From: Agaricus subrufescens | Lineage: Eukaryota; Basidiomycota; Agaricomycetes; Agaricales; Agaricaceae | Reading direction: 5' to 3' | Length of the DNA stretch: 64,000 nt | Assembly (NCBI GenBank): GCA_029945375.1 | Contig: JAQOTE010000019.1 | Coordinates: 1 to 64,000, forward strand | Notes under the pieces: generated by a model | What the model was told of the DNA's origin: nothing | Seen by the model: the letters and a program-made list of their open reading frames with translations, nothing else | Databases searched by the model: none | Shown: in pieces, positions 47,791-60,194 of the stretch | Numbering within the stretch: position 1 is the first letter of the stretch | How the letters are laid out: the number at the start of each line of letters is the position of its first letter | Translations under genes and position numbers: made by a program

Positions 47791-48711
47791 ATGGACGCGA
47801 CTCAGTCTTCGTCTTGCACGTTCAAGCGCGGAGAGGGGTATTTTGCCCTACGGAACATACAGGATCATTCTAGCTCTGGACTTACCGTGATATCACACCC
47901 GAAGGCCAAAGTATCCGCCAAGGCAAGTCTTATTGCTTCGTCGTTCGTTCCGAAGCTAATTTCTGTTCTCAAGGGTGTCAATCTCGTCGGAGAACTTAGT
48001 GCTCAGTTCGAAGACCTTCTTTCGGTACAGTTTAACACCGTACCTGGCTTAAAGAAGACGAACCTACCCAAAACAGTGACAAAGCAGGCGTCAGAGCTGC
48101 TCTCACGAACAGAATCCCTTTCAAGTCTGTCCTCCGTGACCTCGTTTGAACAGGAAAAAAGGTCTTTCAGGGTTTGTCCTGTCTTTCTTGGTCGTACGTG
48201 TAGTAACCCCATGCCAGTCCCCCAGCTTGAGAGCAGAATCATTGAGTCCCGATTTCTTGAAACCTCTGAAAGTCAAACCTATGGTATGTTATTTACTCAA
48301 TCTTTTATATCTGCTAAACTGTCGACTCAGGTGTCCAGCAACCCTTATGAGACCTGCTACAGGATCAAGCTCTATAATGGGAAACCTGATCAGTACTGGT
48401 ACTACTATCGTATCGGTAGACGAATCGAATTACCTCCTAAGGTTCCACAAGGCTTAGTCATACAAGAGAAGGCTCTTTTTGTGTGTGATGTTGTTAACTA
48501 CATTGACGGGGAAACGAGATGTGTTGAGCGCCAGGTATGGATTAATAATGGAAAGAAGAAAGTGGATTGGGTAATTGCGCAGGGCGCCAGTGCAGTCCAG
48601 GAATTCGACGGGAGGAAATATGCATTTTACATCAGCGACGAAGGGCCTCGATGGGTGCAGAAAAAGTCTTTATCCAAGATGAAACGTAACCATAGTTCTC
48701 GATATATCTAG
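47791..48711 (+). CDS. Unrecognised single-exon cargo protein
   Basis: An open frame of 306 residues from the ATG at 47791 (MDATQSSSCTFKRGEG). The frame continues upstream to 47698, but a TATA-like run lies there, so the later ATG is preferred. N-terminal half: mixed helices (VSAKASLIASSFVPKLISVL). Middle: S/T-rich. C-terminal half: beta-rich with many aromatic residues (DQYWYYYRIGRRIELPPKVP, VWINNGKKKVDWVIAQGAS). It ends with a basic tail KKSLSKMKRNHSSRYI. No signal peptide or membrane helix is visible. The aromatic, strand-rich C-terminal part could be a binding domain. No family is recognised and no close paralog is seen in the window. Confidence 0.6.
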   Translation: MDATQSSSCTFKRGEGYFALRNIQDHSSSGLTVISHPKAKVSAKASLIASSFVPKLISVLKGVNLVGELSAQFEDLLSVQFNTVPGLKKTNLPKTVTKQASELLSRTESLSSLSSVTSFEQEKRSFRVCPVFLGRTCSNPMPVPQLESRIIESRFLETSESQTYGMLFTQSFISAKLSTQVSSNPYETCYRIKLYNGKPDQYWYYYRIGRRIELPPKVPQGLVIQEKALFVCDVVNYIDGETRCVERQVWINNGKKKVDWVIAQGASAVQEFDGRKYAFYISDEGPRWVQKKSLSKMKRNHSSRYI

Positions 48712-49073
48712 GTCTTTTTCTGTGATTAACTAGAGTAGCCACGACGTATGGATAATCACGTGACTTTGATTGATATCTAACGATGGTCGTGTGAAAATTT
48801 AAAATCCACATCTACCTCCTGACTACCACTGCTGCGATTCGATGATCGAGATACCGGCAGAATTCTCGCTACGAGCAAGAGATATCATACCTTGCGTGAC
48901 TTTATTGAACCCCAAGAGTACACTATGTCCTTGGATGGTTCATTTTCTGCCGAGAGTACATAGGTCCTCGTGCAAGCCGTCGGGTCTCATTCTGCAACCG
49001 GAGGTATCATACCCTTGCAAGTACGACCCGGTTCAAGTGAATACTATGATCCTTGAAATTTCACGCCAAGAGG

Positions 49074-50647
49074 ATGCGCGTCTTTGTGCCCATCTTACTA
49101 GGGCTTATGGCAACCCTTTGTCTCCATGGCAACTTCTCTGGGGCTCCCTTGTTCCCGTTCGGGAACTATATCTCAGTGAGTAACCCTCCATGTTAACATA
49201 CCTCCGGTAGTTATTTTTATTTTTATTTGTTTAATACAGGCTAACAAGGCTTTTGATAGTGTCGCTCCTTTGTTAAATACTTGTCGACTGGGCACTCACA
49301 GCTCCTTGGTGCCACACCCCAATATCGGTTAGTCATTTATCTATCTTTGATCATGGAGGTTCGTTTATTCATCACATTGTTTTCCCAACTAAACTGTTAT
49401 CTTTCAGCTTGATAGTTCCGCTACTCCTACATCTTTGCGAAATCCGAAGCATTCGATTGGGCGCTCAGGGGGTATGGGTAATTGCAGTAAATTGCAACCT
49501 TTGGACGACAGCATGGAGGTTTTGGAGGTATTTGTTCTTTTAACTCAAAGATTTCTCCTCCTCACATCAATAGGATATGGTCGCTCATTTAGTTGAAGCC
49601 CGATCTGGTTCATTTGTCGCTCAGTATAACCGCCAGAGTCAAGAAAAGGCTGATGCTATAGAAGCATCATTACGATGCGAGATCTATAGTTGTAGACAAA
49701 GCCTCACAGACCACACTGTTCTTCTGAATAAATGTATCGATTTCAACGTAAGTCTACTTCTTTAGTCGAGTGCATTGCGCTTATCCAGTCTTAGTTGTCT
49801 CATCAGCGGGCCCTGGAAAGCTACCGCACTCAAGTTGATGGAGAACTGGCTCTCATCAAAGACGACATACATAAACTTCGTAGCGAGCATGCGAAGTCTC
49901 AAGGCGAATGCTCAAGATGTTCAAAGGATATCGAGGCTTTAGAGGGCATAGTTGGCGGGATTCAAAGTGATTTACAATCCTTTACTGAACATACTCGCTC
50001 CTTTCAAGAGCGCATGCAGCTGCTCGGTGAACGGATACAACCTATTGAGGAGCGAATGTTTTCAGTTGACTCCCAGCAGGAGATTTCCATTTCTGGCTTG
50101 GAGGTAGTCGAGTCCTTGTCCAAAGACATAGCGCAGCTCTATCAATCATACGAGACTCTCAAGGTCCAATTGGACGCGTTTTCTCCTTCAACTGATGCAT
50201 ATTTCGTGGGCTCTAATAACTTGCGAAGCACCAGCCAGGATTTTGTGACATTAGCCAGTACGTAGCAAATACCTTGAGTATGCGAATTGATTCTGAAGTA
50301 GTGATGCAGCTGAAATTGATAACGCTATCATACGCGACCGACTGAAATGGAGCTTCAAGTTTCTTGTCCCGTCGGCAAAGTTTTGTGTTGCTGTATATCG
50401 AGGTGAGGTTCTACCGTCATTGTGTACCACCATTTGCTTAATATGACCAGCGTTGCGAAAGCGCGCCTCAAAAATATGTGTGTACCGTGTGGACATTTCA
50501 CAGCCCACTACTTTTACTATGTTAATATCCATTGCATCATCTTTCATTGTACTTGTCGCTGCAATTTCCTTTCGCAGCCGACTGTACTTCGGTGAGGACG
50601 TTCATCCTGAGGAACGAGCCCTTTTTTATGACCCCTATGCAATATGA
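49074..50647 (+). CDS. Coiled-coil protein with C-terminal membrane segment
   Basis: Start proposed at 49074: MRVFVPILLGLMATLCLHG looks like a signal peptide, and its exon (49074-49175) joins through GTGAGT to ANKAFDSVAPLLNTC (from 49240). The next exon carries a short S/G-rich stretch. The one after (VAHLVEARSGSFVAQYNRQS) and exon 49802-50258 form a coiled coil of about 200 residues (ALIKDDIHKLRSEHAKSQGE, FQERMQLLGERIQPIEERMF). A basic segment (ALRKRASKICVYRV) leads to a membrane helix (MLISIASSFIVLVAAISF) and a tail of 24 residues ending FYDPYAI. The join between the second and third exons is uncertain. If the signal peptide is real, the coil is lumenal or outside. If translation starts later, it would be cytosolic. 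Confidence 0.5.
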
Positions 50648-50944
50648 TAGAATACTGTTTATTGCCTCATCCGGTTCAATGTCATTGCGTCTTGCGCTCA
50701 TTCCATAGTGTAACATGTGTCTGCTTACCCTGTCGGCTCAGTCTCCACGGCGATAGTTGCTCATCGGGGATACTTTCAGGAAAATAACTCAGGACAAGAT
50801 AAATAAAGCAATCTTTGTCTTTGCGTGGCCCTTGTTTCCACGAGAGTGCCGATCTTTTCAGACCGTTGTGGTATCTTTGTTTTGGTGGTATCTTTAAAAG
50901 CCGGCTTGACGAAGCCGCTGGCTCTCAGTCTTTACTTTCTTTCA

Positions 50945-53900
50945 TGAGAACGTACGTCCAATCTTTTGATGCTTTCTACTGTTGGTGAACCTTTTTGTAG
51001 TGATAGCAGTGCACCAGAACGGCGCAAGGAGAGAGCCTTTGATCCTATGCGTCGATCGTCTGAGGCAGGATCAAATGATGCAAAGCTTGGAGAAAAACGT
51101 AAGCAAAGGGCCTTTCATGCTGCACGTCGATCTTGTGAGCCAAGGCCGAACGCGGGCAGTCATTCAGCCAGATCCACATATGACGAGGCCAATAATACTT
51201 CGAGTGGATTTGGTGGAAAAACATCTATAAATGGACCCGAGCCGCCAAGTGAAGATCATGGTCTGTTCCATCCATCCACTTTTCCCTACTATCCTTTACT
51301 GATTTTTCGAAGGTCTCAGCCTTTCCCAACGGCCTGAATTATTATTCCTTCCGGAATGTACCCCTGAAGCTTCGGTAAAGTGGGAAGACACCGAGACAGA
51401 GCTCGAGAGGGATGCCGAAAATATGTCTTTTGACAATTTCCACACTCCAACCACAAACGTTTCATTTTCGCGAGCCTCATCAATTCAATCTGGTCCCACC
51501 GTTACGCAATCGTGTGAAACACGATCACCCCTGGCACTCATCGTTCCTGTTGCATCTCCTTCGCCACGTCAGCTTAGTTCTCCTCCAGAATTTAGGTCGG
51601 ACGATGGGATTGACATAATGGATGAAGTTGAGGAATGCGATCGGATGGACATTGAAGAAGACTATAAGAAAGCCCAAAATATGACGATAGCAGAAGCTAA
51701 TGATGAGCGACCAAGTCCAGATGAATCACCTATCGCAAAGAGTATACATCTTTCATCAACTGTCCGTTGTGTGCCTCAGAAACGTGGTCGGGAAGACAGT
51801 TTGTGTCATGAGCAAGGACTGCCAAAGAAATCCCACCGCAAAACACGAGGCAGTGTTTCTGGTTCGCTCGACGCTGCACTCCCCGAGTCCAGTAGAACAA
51901 CAGGTTTGGCGTTATTGTGATCCGAGTCACATGTACTTATACTTGTCAAGGTGTTCCCCGGCTTGATTTGAGGGCTGTGTCAAAGCATCATGGAGGCATC
52001 TCAAAGCGGCCCCGTGCCGCTGTCAAAACATCTATCGAATACGATATTTCGTCTCAACCTGTACCACGTGATGAACGCCGGGAAATGATTCGCGCGGAAA
52101 TCGGTGGGGCTCAAAGTTTCTGGCATAATCCACCAACAAACGGAACAGAGGTCCGAGGAATCGTAAAAACAAAGGGAAAAGGTCTCCAGTCGCATGAACC
52201 GGAAAGGACGGCTAACAATACGCAAGATAAGATAGCGGTAGGGTCAAAAAGAAAAGCAGACGTGCCAATCGACGCGACCAAGGTGGGAAGTAAAGAGAGG
52301 GTTGCAGAAGAAGAGGAAAAGGATGAGAGTGAGAGGGGAAGTAGTGTATGGAAGTTTGCCGTCGACGACACAGGCGAGCGGGAAGGTCACACATTAGATG
52401 GGCCGCAAGAGACAACGGACAACGAGGAAGAGAAAATAGTGGAAGAAGGGACAAAAGCATTAGGAGTGAAGAAGAAAGCGGAGTTGCTAGTTGAGGTGGC
52501 GGAGGAAGGAATGACAGGAAAGGATCCAGAAGAAAGTATAGAGGGTGCTGGAGAAAACTTGAATCCGAAAGAAAGGAGAGGTAGCAAATGGAACTTTCCT
52601 ATCGACGATAGAGGTTTGATAATGGATGATGAGGTATCCGATGGAGAGGCTGATGTAGGGCATGCGGATCATGCAGACCATCACGCGGAGGTTAGAGCAG
52701 GAGATGGAATGGACCTCTTGACGATGGAATTTGCCAATGATAGGGCGGGGGAGTTGGTAGAGAGAGAAATGCCAGTTGGTTAGTTTTGTTCCTACATGAC
52801 TGTACATTGGTTCCTAATCTACACACTTACAAAGATACGCAAGTAGACAGAAACACAGGTACGAAGTTTTCAGTATTGTATTGCTATATCTTATAAGATT
52901 TAGAAACTACCGAAGAAAGCTTGAGACGTTTTAGGGCGCAGATTCGTCGTTATGAAGCATTTGAGCGCCAGGAATCCATTGTTGTGAGTGGTTCTGCTTT
53001 ACTTTTTTCTCTAAGGTATTCATACCTATTAGTGTCAGGATTGTGGCAAATGCAAATCTTGCGGCCAGCCACTGGAAGGTCGAACATTCGGAGACAATAA
53101 TGATACAGGCGATCAAACTACATCGCCTGCCGTCAGAATGTCGTCCAAGTCCAAGCAATCTCGGCATCGAGCCACCAAAAATTCCTTCACAGATGAACGC
53201 TTTGGTTCAGAAGACGGCTCAGAGGATACAGTAAAACAGAGCAACAAGGCATATAACAAGATATATACACCTAAACGACGCTCTGCTGATGATAATGAAT
53301 TCAAGGTTAGTAGCAGACCCTCTCTTCTTCGCTCTAGCTTAATATAGCCTAGGCTGAAATTCGAAGGGAGATTGCCTATTTGTTCAACACCGAAAATCCA
53401 GATATTCGTGTGGCCACCCCCCTGCAGGTTAGGCGTTTTACGAGCACCAACAAGGCGATAGACGGCCCACAATTAGATGACATATATTTCGATTTTGATG
53501 GTCCTTCCCCAGTCACACCTTGGAATATTCGCATCGTCCACTTACTTACCAAAAGATACGTTGCACAACCAGGCGTCATGCTCAAGGATGAAGTCAGAGT
53601 CAAGAAAGCCTTCACCCAACGTCTACGAAAGTTACATGTATCCTATCAACAATCTCTAAAAACATTATCACCCGACGAAATTACTGCTGGGGAGGCTAAA
53701 ACGCGTCTTGTTAATCAGAAAACACGACAGTACTATGTGAGCTATTTCATCATACCTCGTTAACTTTATAATCAATAGACGACACAGCAAAGGAACAGGC
53801 GTGAAAAGGTTGCTTTAACCTTGGCTACGAAAGGATCAACGATGGCCCGGCATGCGGAGTTATGGAAGACTATACCCCAGGAAGCGTGTAGTGAAGATGA

Positions 53901-54338
53901 GGAAATCACGTATGCTACTGGCCCACGGTTCGAAAAACGCACTCCGTTTTGGCGGAACCTAGATGTACAGGACTTCTTCACAGTCTGGGATCATTTGGAT
54001 ATTGCGCAGAGATATGGGCCTGATGGTAAACCCAAGGGCAAGGGCAGGTTCCCCCGTTATCGCCATCAACCAAATCCGCCCCGCAAGAATATCGATGCGC
54101 CTGTTGCTCGTGGACTCCCTCTCAATTTTTACGACGCACTATGGTACAGTACCCTCGATGAAATCGAAAAGGAGGCGGTGAATGCTCAACCTCCAGCCGA
54201 TTTAACGATTCCTAGAGGCATCCTTCGGTATGCATTATGTTCCTCTGATCTCCTAATTGTATATGCTGATTACACTACAGTTTTGCTCAAAGGCATGCCC
54301 ATATAAGGACTCGCGATGATCGTCCACTCCCAACATGA
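50945..54338 (+). CDS. TnpA-like accessory protein of the transposon
   Basis: A multi-exon gene of about 1000 residues, with every intron join tried keeping frame. It starts MRT (50945) and exon 2 has two related units (ERRKERAFDPMRRSSE and EKRKQRAFHAARRSCE). Acidic and basic disordered stretches follow, then a region with FWHNPPTNGTEVRGIV. After the intron near 52782 comes a helical stretch (ESLRRFRAQIRRYEAFERQE) and a cysteine cluster CGKCKSCG at about 53042. Then come helical blocks (AEIRREIAYLFNTENPDIRV, WNIRIVHLLTKRYVAQPG) and the conserved tail PDGKPKGKGRFPRYRH, LNFYDALWYSTL, RFAQRHAHIRTRDDRPLPT. CACTA elements encode a second protein that binds subterminal repeats. Position and cysteine/basic motifs suggest that role here. 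Its stop is 75 bp before the transposase ATG on the same strand. Confidence 0.6.
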
Positions 54339-54412
54339 ACCTCTTTGTTTTAATTAACCCCGTTTGGAGAACAATGAATATATATACATGTGCACACGAA
54401 AATACCTCTTTC

Positions 54413-57400
54413 ATGGCTCCTAATTTCTGTCGTTGTCGTCGGTGTGGCCCAGGTGGTCGCCGCCTTGGTACCACCGAGTTCCAAACACATCAACGTTGGG
54501 AAGAACTTGCCTGGGCTCCAAGCGAAAGTGACGTCGAGGAGCTTTTCTCACCTAATCCATCCACGCCTTCCGTAGAAGCTGGTCAACCGTCTAGGCAATA
54601 CAATCACTCCGTGCCATCAACGCGTCGTGCTGCCGCACAGCTATGGCTAGCCCAAGTCGATGCTCAGTTGCTGCAACGAAATGCATCTGTTATCAGAGGA
54701 CGACTACGATCTCATTCATTTAAGTTTGCTATCCCACCTGGGAGCCAGACTCACCTGCATCCTTTGGTTGATCCAACGATGCTGTCGCTCGATGAACGTA
54801 TGCAGCAGAACTATTTGGTTTTAAGCCATGAGCGGTGGTCGGAAGAACAACGAATTGCTGGTCATTCGCACCTGAAGGATTGCATTAGTGATGCGCCCTT
54901 ATCACAGGAACTTACAGTCATGTTAAACCGATTGTGTGACGATAATACCGAAATCTCCCGTATAAAAAAGTTGGAATGGGAAAGGCAATGCCGTATAGCG
55001 GCAGAGGACAACCAAGTGGATCCAGGTAAGAGTGTTTGCTCGTTGTGACTTTCCTAATTCACACCCCCGTACAGGCCCACATATGGAATCACCGTTTACC
55101 AGTATGGAACCTTGGGTAGCACTGTGGTATATTCTAGTGTTGTCCCTCCACTTGCTCTCCGGCATCTCTTTGAAAACTTGCACATTCTACCTCTCCGGTC
55201 TAAAACTCCAACCGCATGTTTTTGACACCGTACAAGGAGTAGAGACGCAGTGCCAGTCCCTGCCAGCCACCGTTGAAACCATTGTCAAGCGAACAAATAT
55301 TACTCCGAAATTCAAATCGTTCATCTGCTGCCCCAACTGTTTTTCACTTTATGACCGTCAAGCTGAAGCTCCCAAGGTTTGCACCTCAGCCGAAGACCCC
55401 GGAGGTCCCATATGCGGGGGAGCCTTATACAAAAACGGAATGGACAAGCCTGTCCGTCAGTATGTCATGCATGACTTGAAAGACTGGCTTGCCCGACTAT
55501 ATGCAAGACCCGGTATGGAAGACCATCTCGACAGGGATGTTTACGGCCCTGCTACGGAAATGAATGACATCTGGGATGGATCTGTTCTGAGGAGTTTCAC
55601 CGGCACGGATGGCAAATTATTCGTGCCCCGTGGGCGTAGGAGTGGGGAAGGGCGGTTGATTTTTAGCCTCAACATGGATTCTTTCAATCCCTTTGGAAAT
55701 ATGCAAAATGGCAAGCACGTCTCCATTGGCGCTATCTACATGACCTGCCTTAATCTCCCACGTGAAATGCAAAACAAGATGGAGAATATCTTTCTTGTTG
55801 GCGTTATACCCGGGCCTAACGAACCATCCCTCACTCAAATCAATCATATCACCAAACCCCTCGTTAATGTCCTATTGGAACTCTGGATCACTGGCGTATA
55901 TCTACGACGAACTCCTAATTACTCGGAAGGCAGAAAAATAAAGGCCGCTATTGTTCCCCTGGTTTCCGATCTCCTCGCTGCGAAGAAAATGGCTGCGTTT
56001 GCGAGTGCTACATCCAAAAATTTTTGCTCTCATTGTCATATAACGCTCGACAAGATAAACAATCTTGATCATAACAGTTGGAAGCCACGCACTTGGAATG
56101 TACACCTGACGAATGCCCATGCATGGAAGAATGCCTCGACAAGGGAAGAGCGGGACAGAATTTTTGCCGATTATGGAGTGCGATGGTCAGAATTATTACG
56201 ACTACCCTATTGGGACCCGACTTCATTCATTGTCATTGATTCCATGCATTGCTTCTACCTCGGGCTGTTCCACCGCCACGCTGTTCTAGTATGGGGCATG
56301 GATCCGACAAAAGATGACAGCGACAGTGTTGTTCACAAGTTGAAGGCTCCAAGCGAGGGAGCCGCGCAGGCAATGGCATCATTTCAAGCGAGCGATCTTT
56401 CGAAACTAGCTTGCTCATCATGGGATGCCCTCGCCTTCGTATGTGCCAACTTAGGTATCCCCTGCGATGGCACAAAGGAGGACCTTCTTCTGCGACTCAA
56501 GACAGTGAGCCTTTCTAATCTATCTCCGATGCAAGACTAAAACTCAATAACTCCAGCGAATCACCAACCGAGCTACGCTTACTTCTGTGAGTTTTCTATT
56601 AGGTGTCTGACCTTTAACTATTCCTCACTTTACAATCAAGAATGTGACAACGTCAAGTCGAAACGTCGCTCCTCTTCAAGCTATGGGAACACTTCTAGAG
56701 ATACCCTCAGGCAATGTTGATAATCCCGCAAAATTAACCTTATCAAAAGAGGAGGCCACCGACCTCTGGTACAATGCCACAAAGTCCAAGCTGAAAAGTC
56801 GCAAAAAGGGTGATCTTGCTGCTTTGCTACTTCATCAAGGGGTTGCTCCAAGTGAAATCGAAACTTTAAAGAAGAATGACCTATTCGAAAAGATCCAGGC
56901 TCTGGTAATTTAGTGAACCTTTACTTCTGCCATACTTACTGATTCATTTTTCCAGAGGAAGGAACAACGTATCATCGATATGTACGAGAATAGACTCCAA
57001 GCTGGCAAAACAGCCAAACCGTCCCGGCTAGCCCGTACATCATCTTCGGTGATCATCAGCCAAGGTCATAGTGATGTGAGAGCCACTATCCCAGCAGCCG
57101 TCGAACATAACCTCCTGGTGCATGGGCGAGTTGAGGACACATTTTCGGTCGTATGTCCAACTTCTTATCGAACAAATGACCCATGCCTGACAGAGCTTTC
57201 AGCCCCCCAGAACTTCAAGAGATATATCGGGGAACACTGAAAGATATGTCCTAGGAAAGACAGTGATTCCGAAAATTCGTGAAGATATGGGTCGGTTGAT
57301 CCTTCCTTCATGGGCACCAAAGGGCCCTGCCTATCCCGGTGAAGCAAAGGGGGGGAAACTTCATGCTGATCAATGGCGTTCCTTCTTCACCATCAACCTT

Positions 57401-58680
57401 CCGATAACCCTACTCAGATTGTGGAGCTGCGATTCTATCGAGAGCAAGAAAGGCCAGATGCTGCAGAATTTTTTCTATTTAGTCACTGCGGTGGAAGTTG
57501 CTTCACGCCGCACTATGACAGAGGAGCGTATCCGCCTTTATGAAGATCATATTTACAAGTATCTGGCAACATTGTTGCAGCTGTACCCGAATACCAAGAT
57601 AGTCCCTAATCAGCACAATGCTCTACATTTTGGAGAGTACCTCCGACGTTTTGGTCCTACACACGGATGGAGATGTTTTGCGTTTGAACGCTTCAATCAT
57701 CTACTCCAACAAACTCGCACCAACATGATCATTGGTTCGTGTTATCTTTTCGTGTCATAACATGGGTAACTTATACATGTCTCCAGGTAAAATGGAGGCG
57801 ACTATGTTCCACAAATTCTGCATGACCCAAAACCTTCGCTCTCTCTACAACTCGTGGCAGCTTCCTGAGAAGTTACATTCGCTTGTTGAAAAATTCTCCG
57901 CAACCTTTGATCACGATCTACGTGGAACTTTATTGAGTGAAGACTCAAACAATCACTCATCGGATCCCGATCTGCGTCGTACGAAGGAGGGATTGTTGTC
58001 TAGGGAAACGTATCAACTACTCATTTCCTGGGCACAAACGCATGACTCTCAAGTGTTCGAAAATATGTCTCGCAGGGTCTTGTTTCATCACGCCGTCTAC
58101 CGTGATGTCCTGTATAAAATCCACAGTCGATCTGCTCCAGACAGTCACGTTATCTTCACCCTTGATGGTGTTGTGGAAGAAAAACCTGGATACATTGAGT
58201 GTATATTTACTCACATCCGCAAGACAGCACACCGCAAACAAATTCAAGAGACATTTGCCGTCATATATCCCTACCAGATCGTGGCCTTACAAGAGCCCTA
58301 TCAGAACGTCTCCTTCCAGATGACTAAATTTTCTTCTGCTGCTGGGTTTCTTTTTCAAAAAGCAAAGTTGCCCCCTGTTCTTGTCCTCTTGAACCAGATA
58401 CATGGTCATTTTGGCTTTGCACGTACAGACTATGACGATGGGTCACACTCTCAGATATTTCACGGTCTTCCACTTCTCAAGGTACGTTGAAACGACAGGC
58501 ACTACGTTGCACGTGAGCTAATGCGAATCCATAGTGATCATTCGTCTATACACTGTTACTGTGCTTACCGATTGTCTGATATCTGTAATTCCTACATCCG
58601 AACCAATTTTAGTAGCCTACCCACTATCGTGCGGAAGTACAGACTAGCAAACGCCCGATGAACCCGGAGTTAACGAGTGA
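54413..58680 (+). CDS. Tnp2-type transposase (CACTA superfamily, Plavaka-like)
   Basis: This enzyme would cut and move the element by its CACTG ends. The start gives an N-terminal cysteine cluster (MAPNFCRCRRCGPGGRRLG). Exon 2 (from about 55074) has a second zinc-binding set (CCPNCFSLY, then two further cysteines to CGGALY). The DDE-type core follows: SLNMDSFNPFGN at about 55666 and FIVIDSMHCFYLGLFHRH at about 56224. Between them lies KNFCSHCHITLD. Further exons hold a SAP-like helix pair (KKGDLAALLLHQGVAPSEIE) and RDISGNTERYVLGK. The block GGKLHADQWRSFFTINLPIT comes next, then CFAFERFNHLLQQTRTN (DUF4218-like) and ATMFHKFCMTQNLRSLYNSW. A final GTACGT intron probably leads to QTPDEPGVNE and a TGA at 58678-58680; without it the frame closes at 58490. 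No internal stop or frameshift was seen, so it may be active. Confidence 0.83.
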
Positions 58681-58874
58681 CAAAGGCACCTTGAGATTTC
58701 TTTATATTCAATTATATATATGTATCAGCTCATTGGTTGCAAGATTGTCCCTGAGGAAACCTTGTGCTCGATTTTAAACACAGCCACAGTGGCAACCTTA
58801 TTCCTTTTTCACCCAAGATGGGTGTATAAATATATATATTCCCCACTAGCTGTCCATCGCCAATCAAAGATTTA

Positions 58875-60100
58875 ATGGTATTTCGACTTGGGCAACATTT
58901 ACCTCTCATGATACCTGGATCCTTCAGTATGATTTGACACATTTTCTTGATTATGATTTTGAAATACCTCTCAGGTGATATCAAAGGATTCCACTTCCTT
59001 TCGGGTGGGGGCTTCTCCTTTCCATCAAATTCCGCCAATGGCTTTGGTGTACTATGCGACTATCATACTTCTGGCAAGAATAACTCTTCACGAGGGTTGA
59101 TTTCCGAAGAAAAAAGTGAGGTATCACTGGGTGTAGTGGAGTTAGAACCCACATTCCAACAACCGGCCGTTAGTCTTCCTAAATATCTCCAGAGTTTTAC
59201 TAACTATTTCAGTCAGCTGCTGCTCATGGTTCTCTCATTGTACCTACACATGATAGGAATGCTTTTCTCGCATTAGGGGTATTCCTGTGCGCTAGCGTTG
59301 TTTCTCTAATTGGCGATGAAGACAATAGTGATCTTGGTGACAATGATCACAATCAATCTATTGACACTTTGTCGCACCATGACAATACCACAAAGTTGTT
59401 ATCGGTATTTGGAGAACTGAAAGTTTGTGTCACGGAGCTTTCATTCCATGTCAATGGCCATGAAGATTTTACATCGGAAAATAGAATGACTGGAATCATA
59501 GAAACGTTTATGGACCATATCAACTGTTGCATTGAAGGTTCACTGGCGCTGAAGGAGCAGACAGAAACCATTGACACATAGTGAGTAAAATCGGACCGAT
59601 TCTTCATCATTGACTAATCAAACTTACAGTATGTCGGTCCTTTATCCTCCTCTTGCGCGTCGTCATACGTGGACAATAGAACGCATTGGCATGGGTACTG
59701 GGGTCTTTTACAATAAATTTGTAATGGCTATCCGTGACTTAAGGAGGTTAGAAGCAACGTTTGAGGTTGACTCCCTTCGTTGGTTTCAAGTGGTACAAAG
59801 TTTACACCAGTTAAATCAACAGGTAATACTCAGAATGTCTATACAAGAACCACCGAATCTTCCACAAGGCCAACTCTATTTGGGGCGAGTGTCGGACCTG
59901 CTACAGGAGATTATTCGTAGATCTACTAGGGATGGATTGCGCAACTTGCAGAGGTGTAAAAGGTTGCAAATGTATTACAACCAAATTTTACATGTTACGC
60001 CCAATAGTAACATTTTAAATCGGTGAGTCTTATTATTATATTATCAGCGGCTCTAATCTTGTTTGTGTACAGGACCCAAGCTATGCCTAGATCTTGTTAG
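58875..60100 (+). CDS. Cargo gene C: outward-facing paralog of gene A
   Basis: Starts MVFRLGQHLPLMIPGSFS (ATG 58875). An intron leads to DIKGFHFLSGGGFSFP, matching gene A's DVEGFHFIAGGGFMLP. A signal-anchor helix follows (NAFLALGVFLCASVVSLI), then a short acidic linker and the helical domain (TTKLLSVFGELKVCVTELSF, IIETFMDHINCCIEGSLALK, YSMSVLYPP). The end block is DGLRNLQRCKRLQMYYNQIL. The terminal intron (GTGAGT after ILN) yields a last exon RTQAMPRSC ending at the TAG 60098-60100. It points toward the right tip of the element, as gene A points toward the left tip. It lies just downstream of the transposase. Family and function unknown. Confidence 0.68.
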
Positions 60101-60194
60101 ATGCCCCTGTTTATACGAGGCATATCTAGCGCATTGATACAGCTCTATGTCCAGTAAGATTGCTCGAGGAGTTTGTACTATTCTACAGTGCTAC

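Noticed and set aside
48283..48329. A 47-nt intron (GTATGT..CAG) inside the 47791-48711 gene
   Set aside because: Removing 47 nt shifts the frame into an early stop, while the unspliced frame stays open.
48842..49183. 113-codon plus frame as the first exon of the coiled-coil gene
   Set aside because: Its phase does not fit the next exon. The other frame, starting at 49074, does, and gives a signal peptide.
54413..58680. KDZ-type or Starship (DUF3435) transposase
   Set aside because: The blocks seen (MDSFNPFGN, VIDSMHCFYLG, FERFNHLLQ, HKFCMTQNLR) are those of Tnp2/Plavaka proteins. No tyrosine-recombinase R..H..R..Y set was found.
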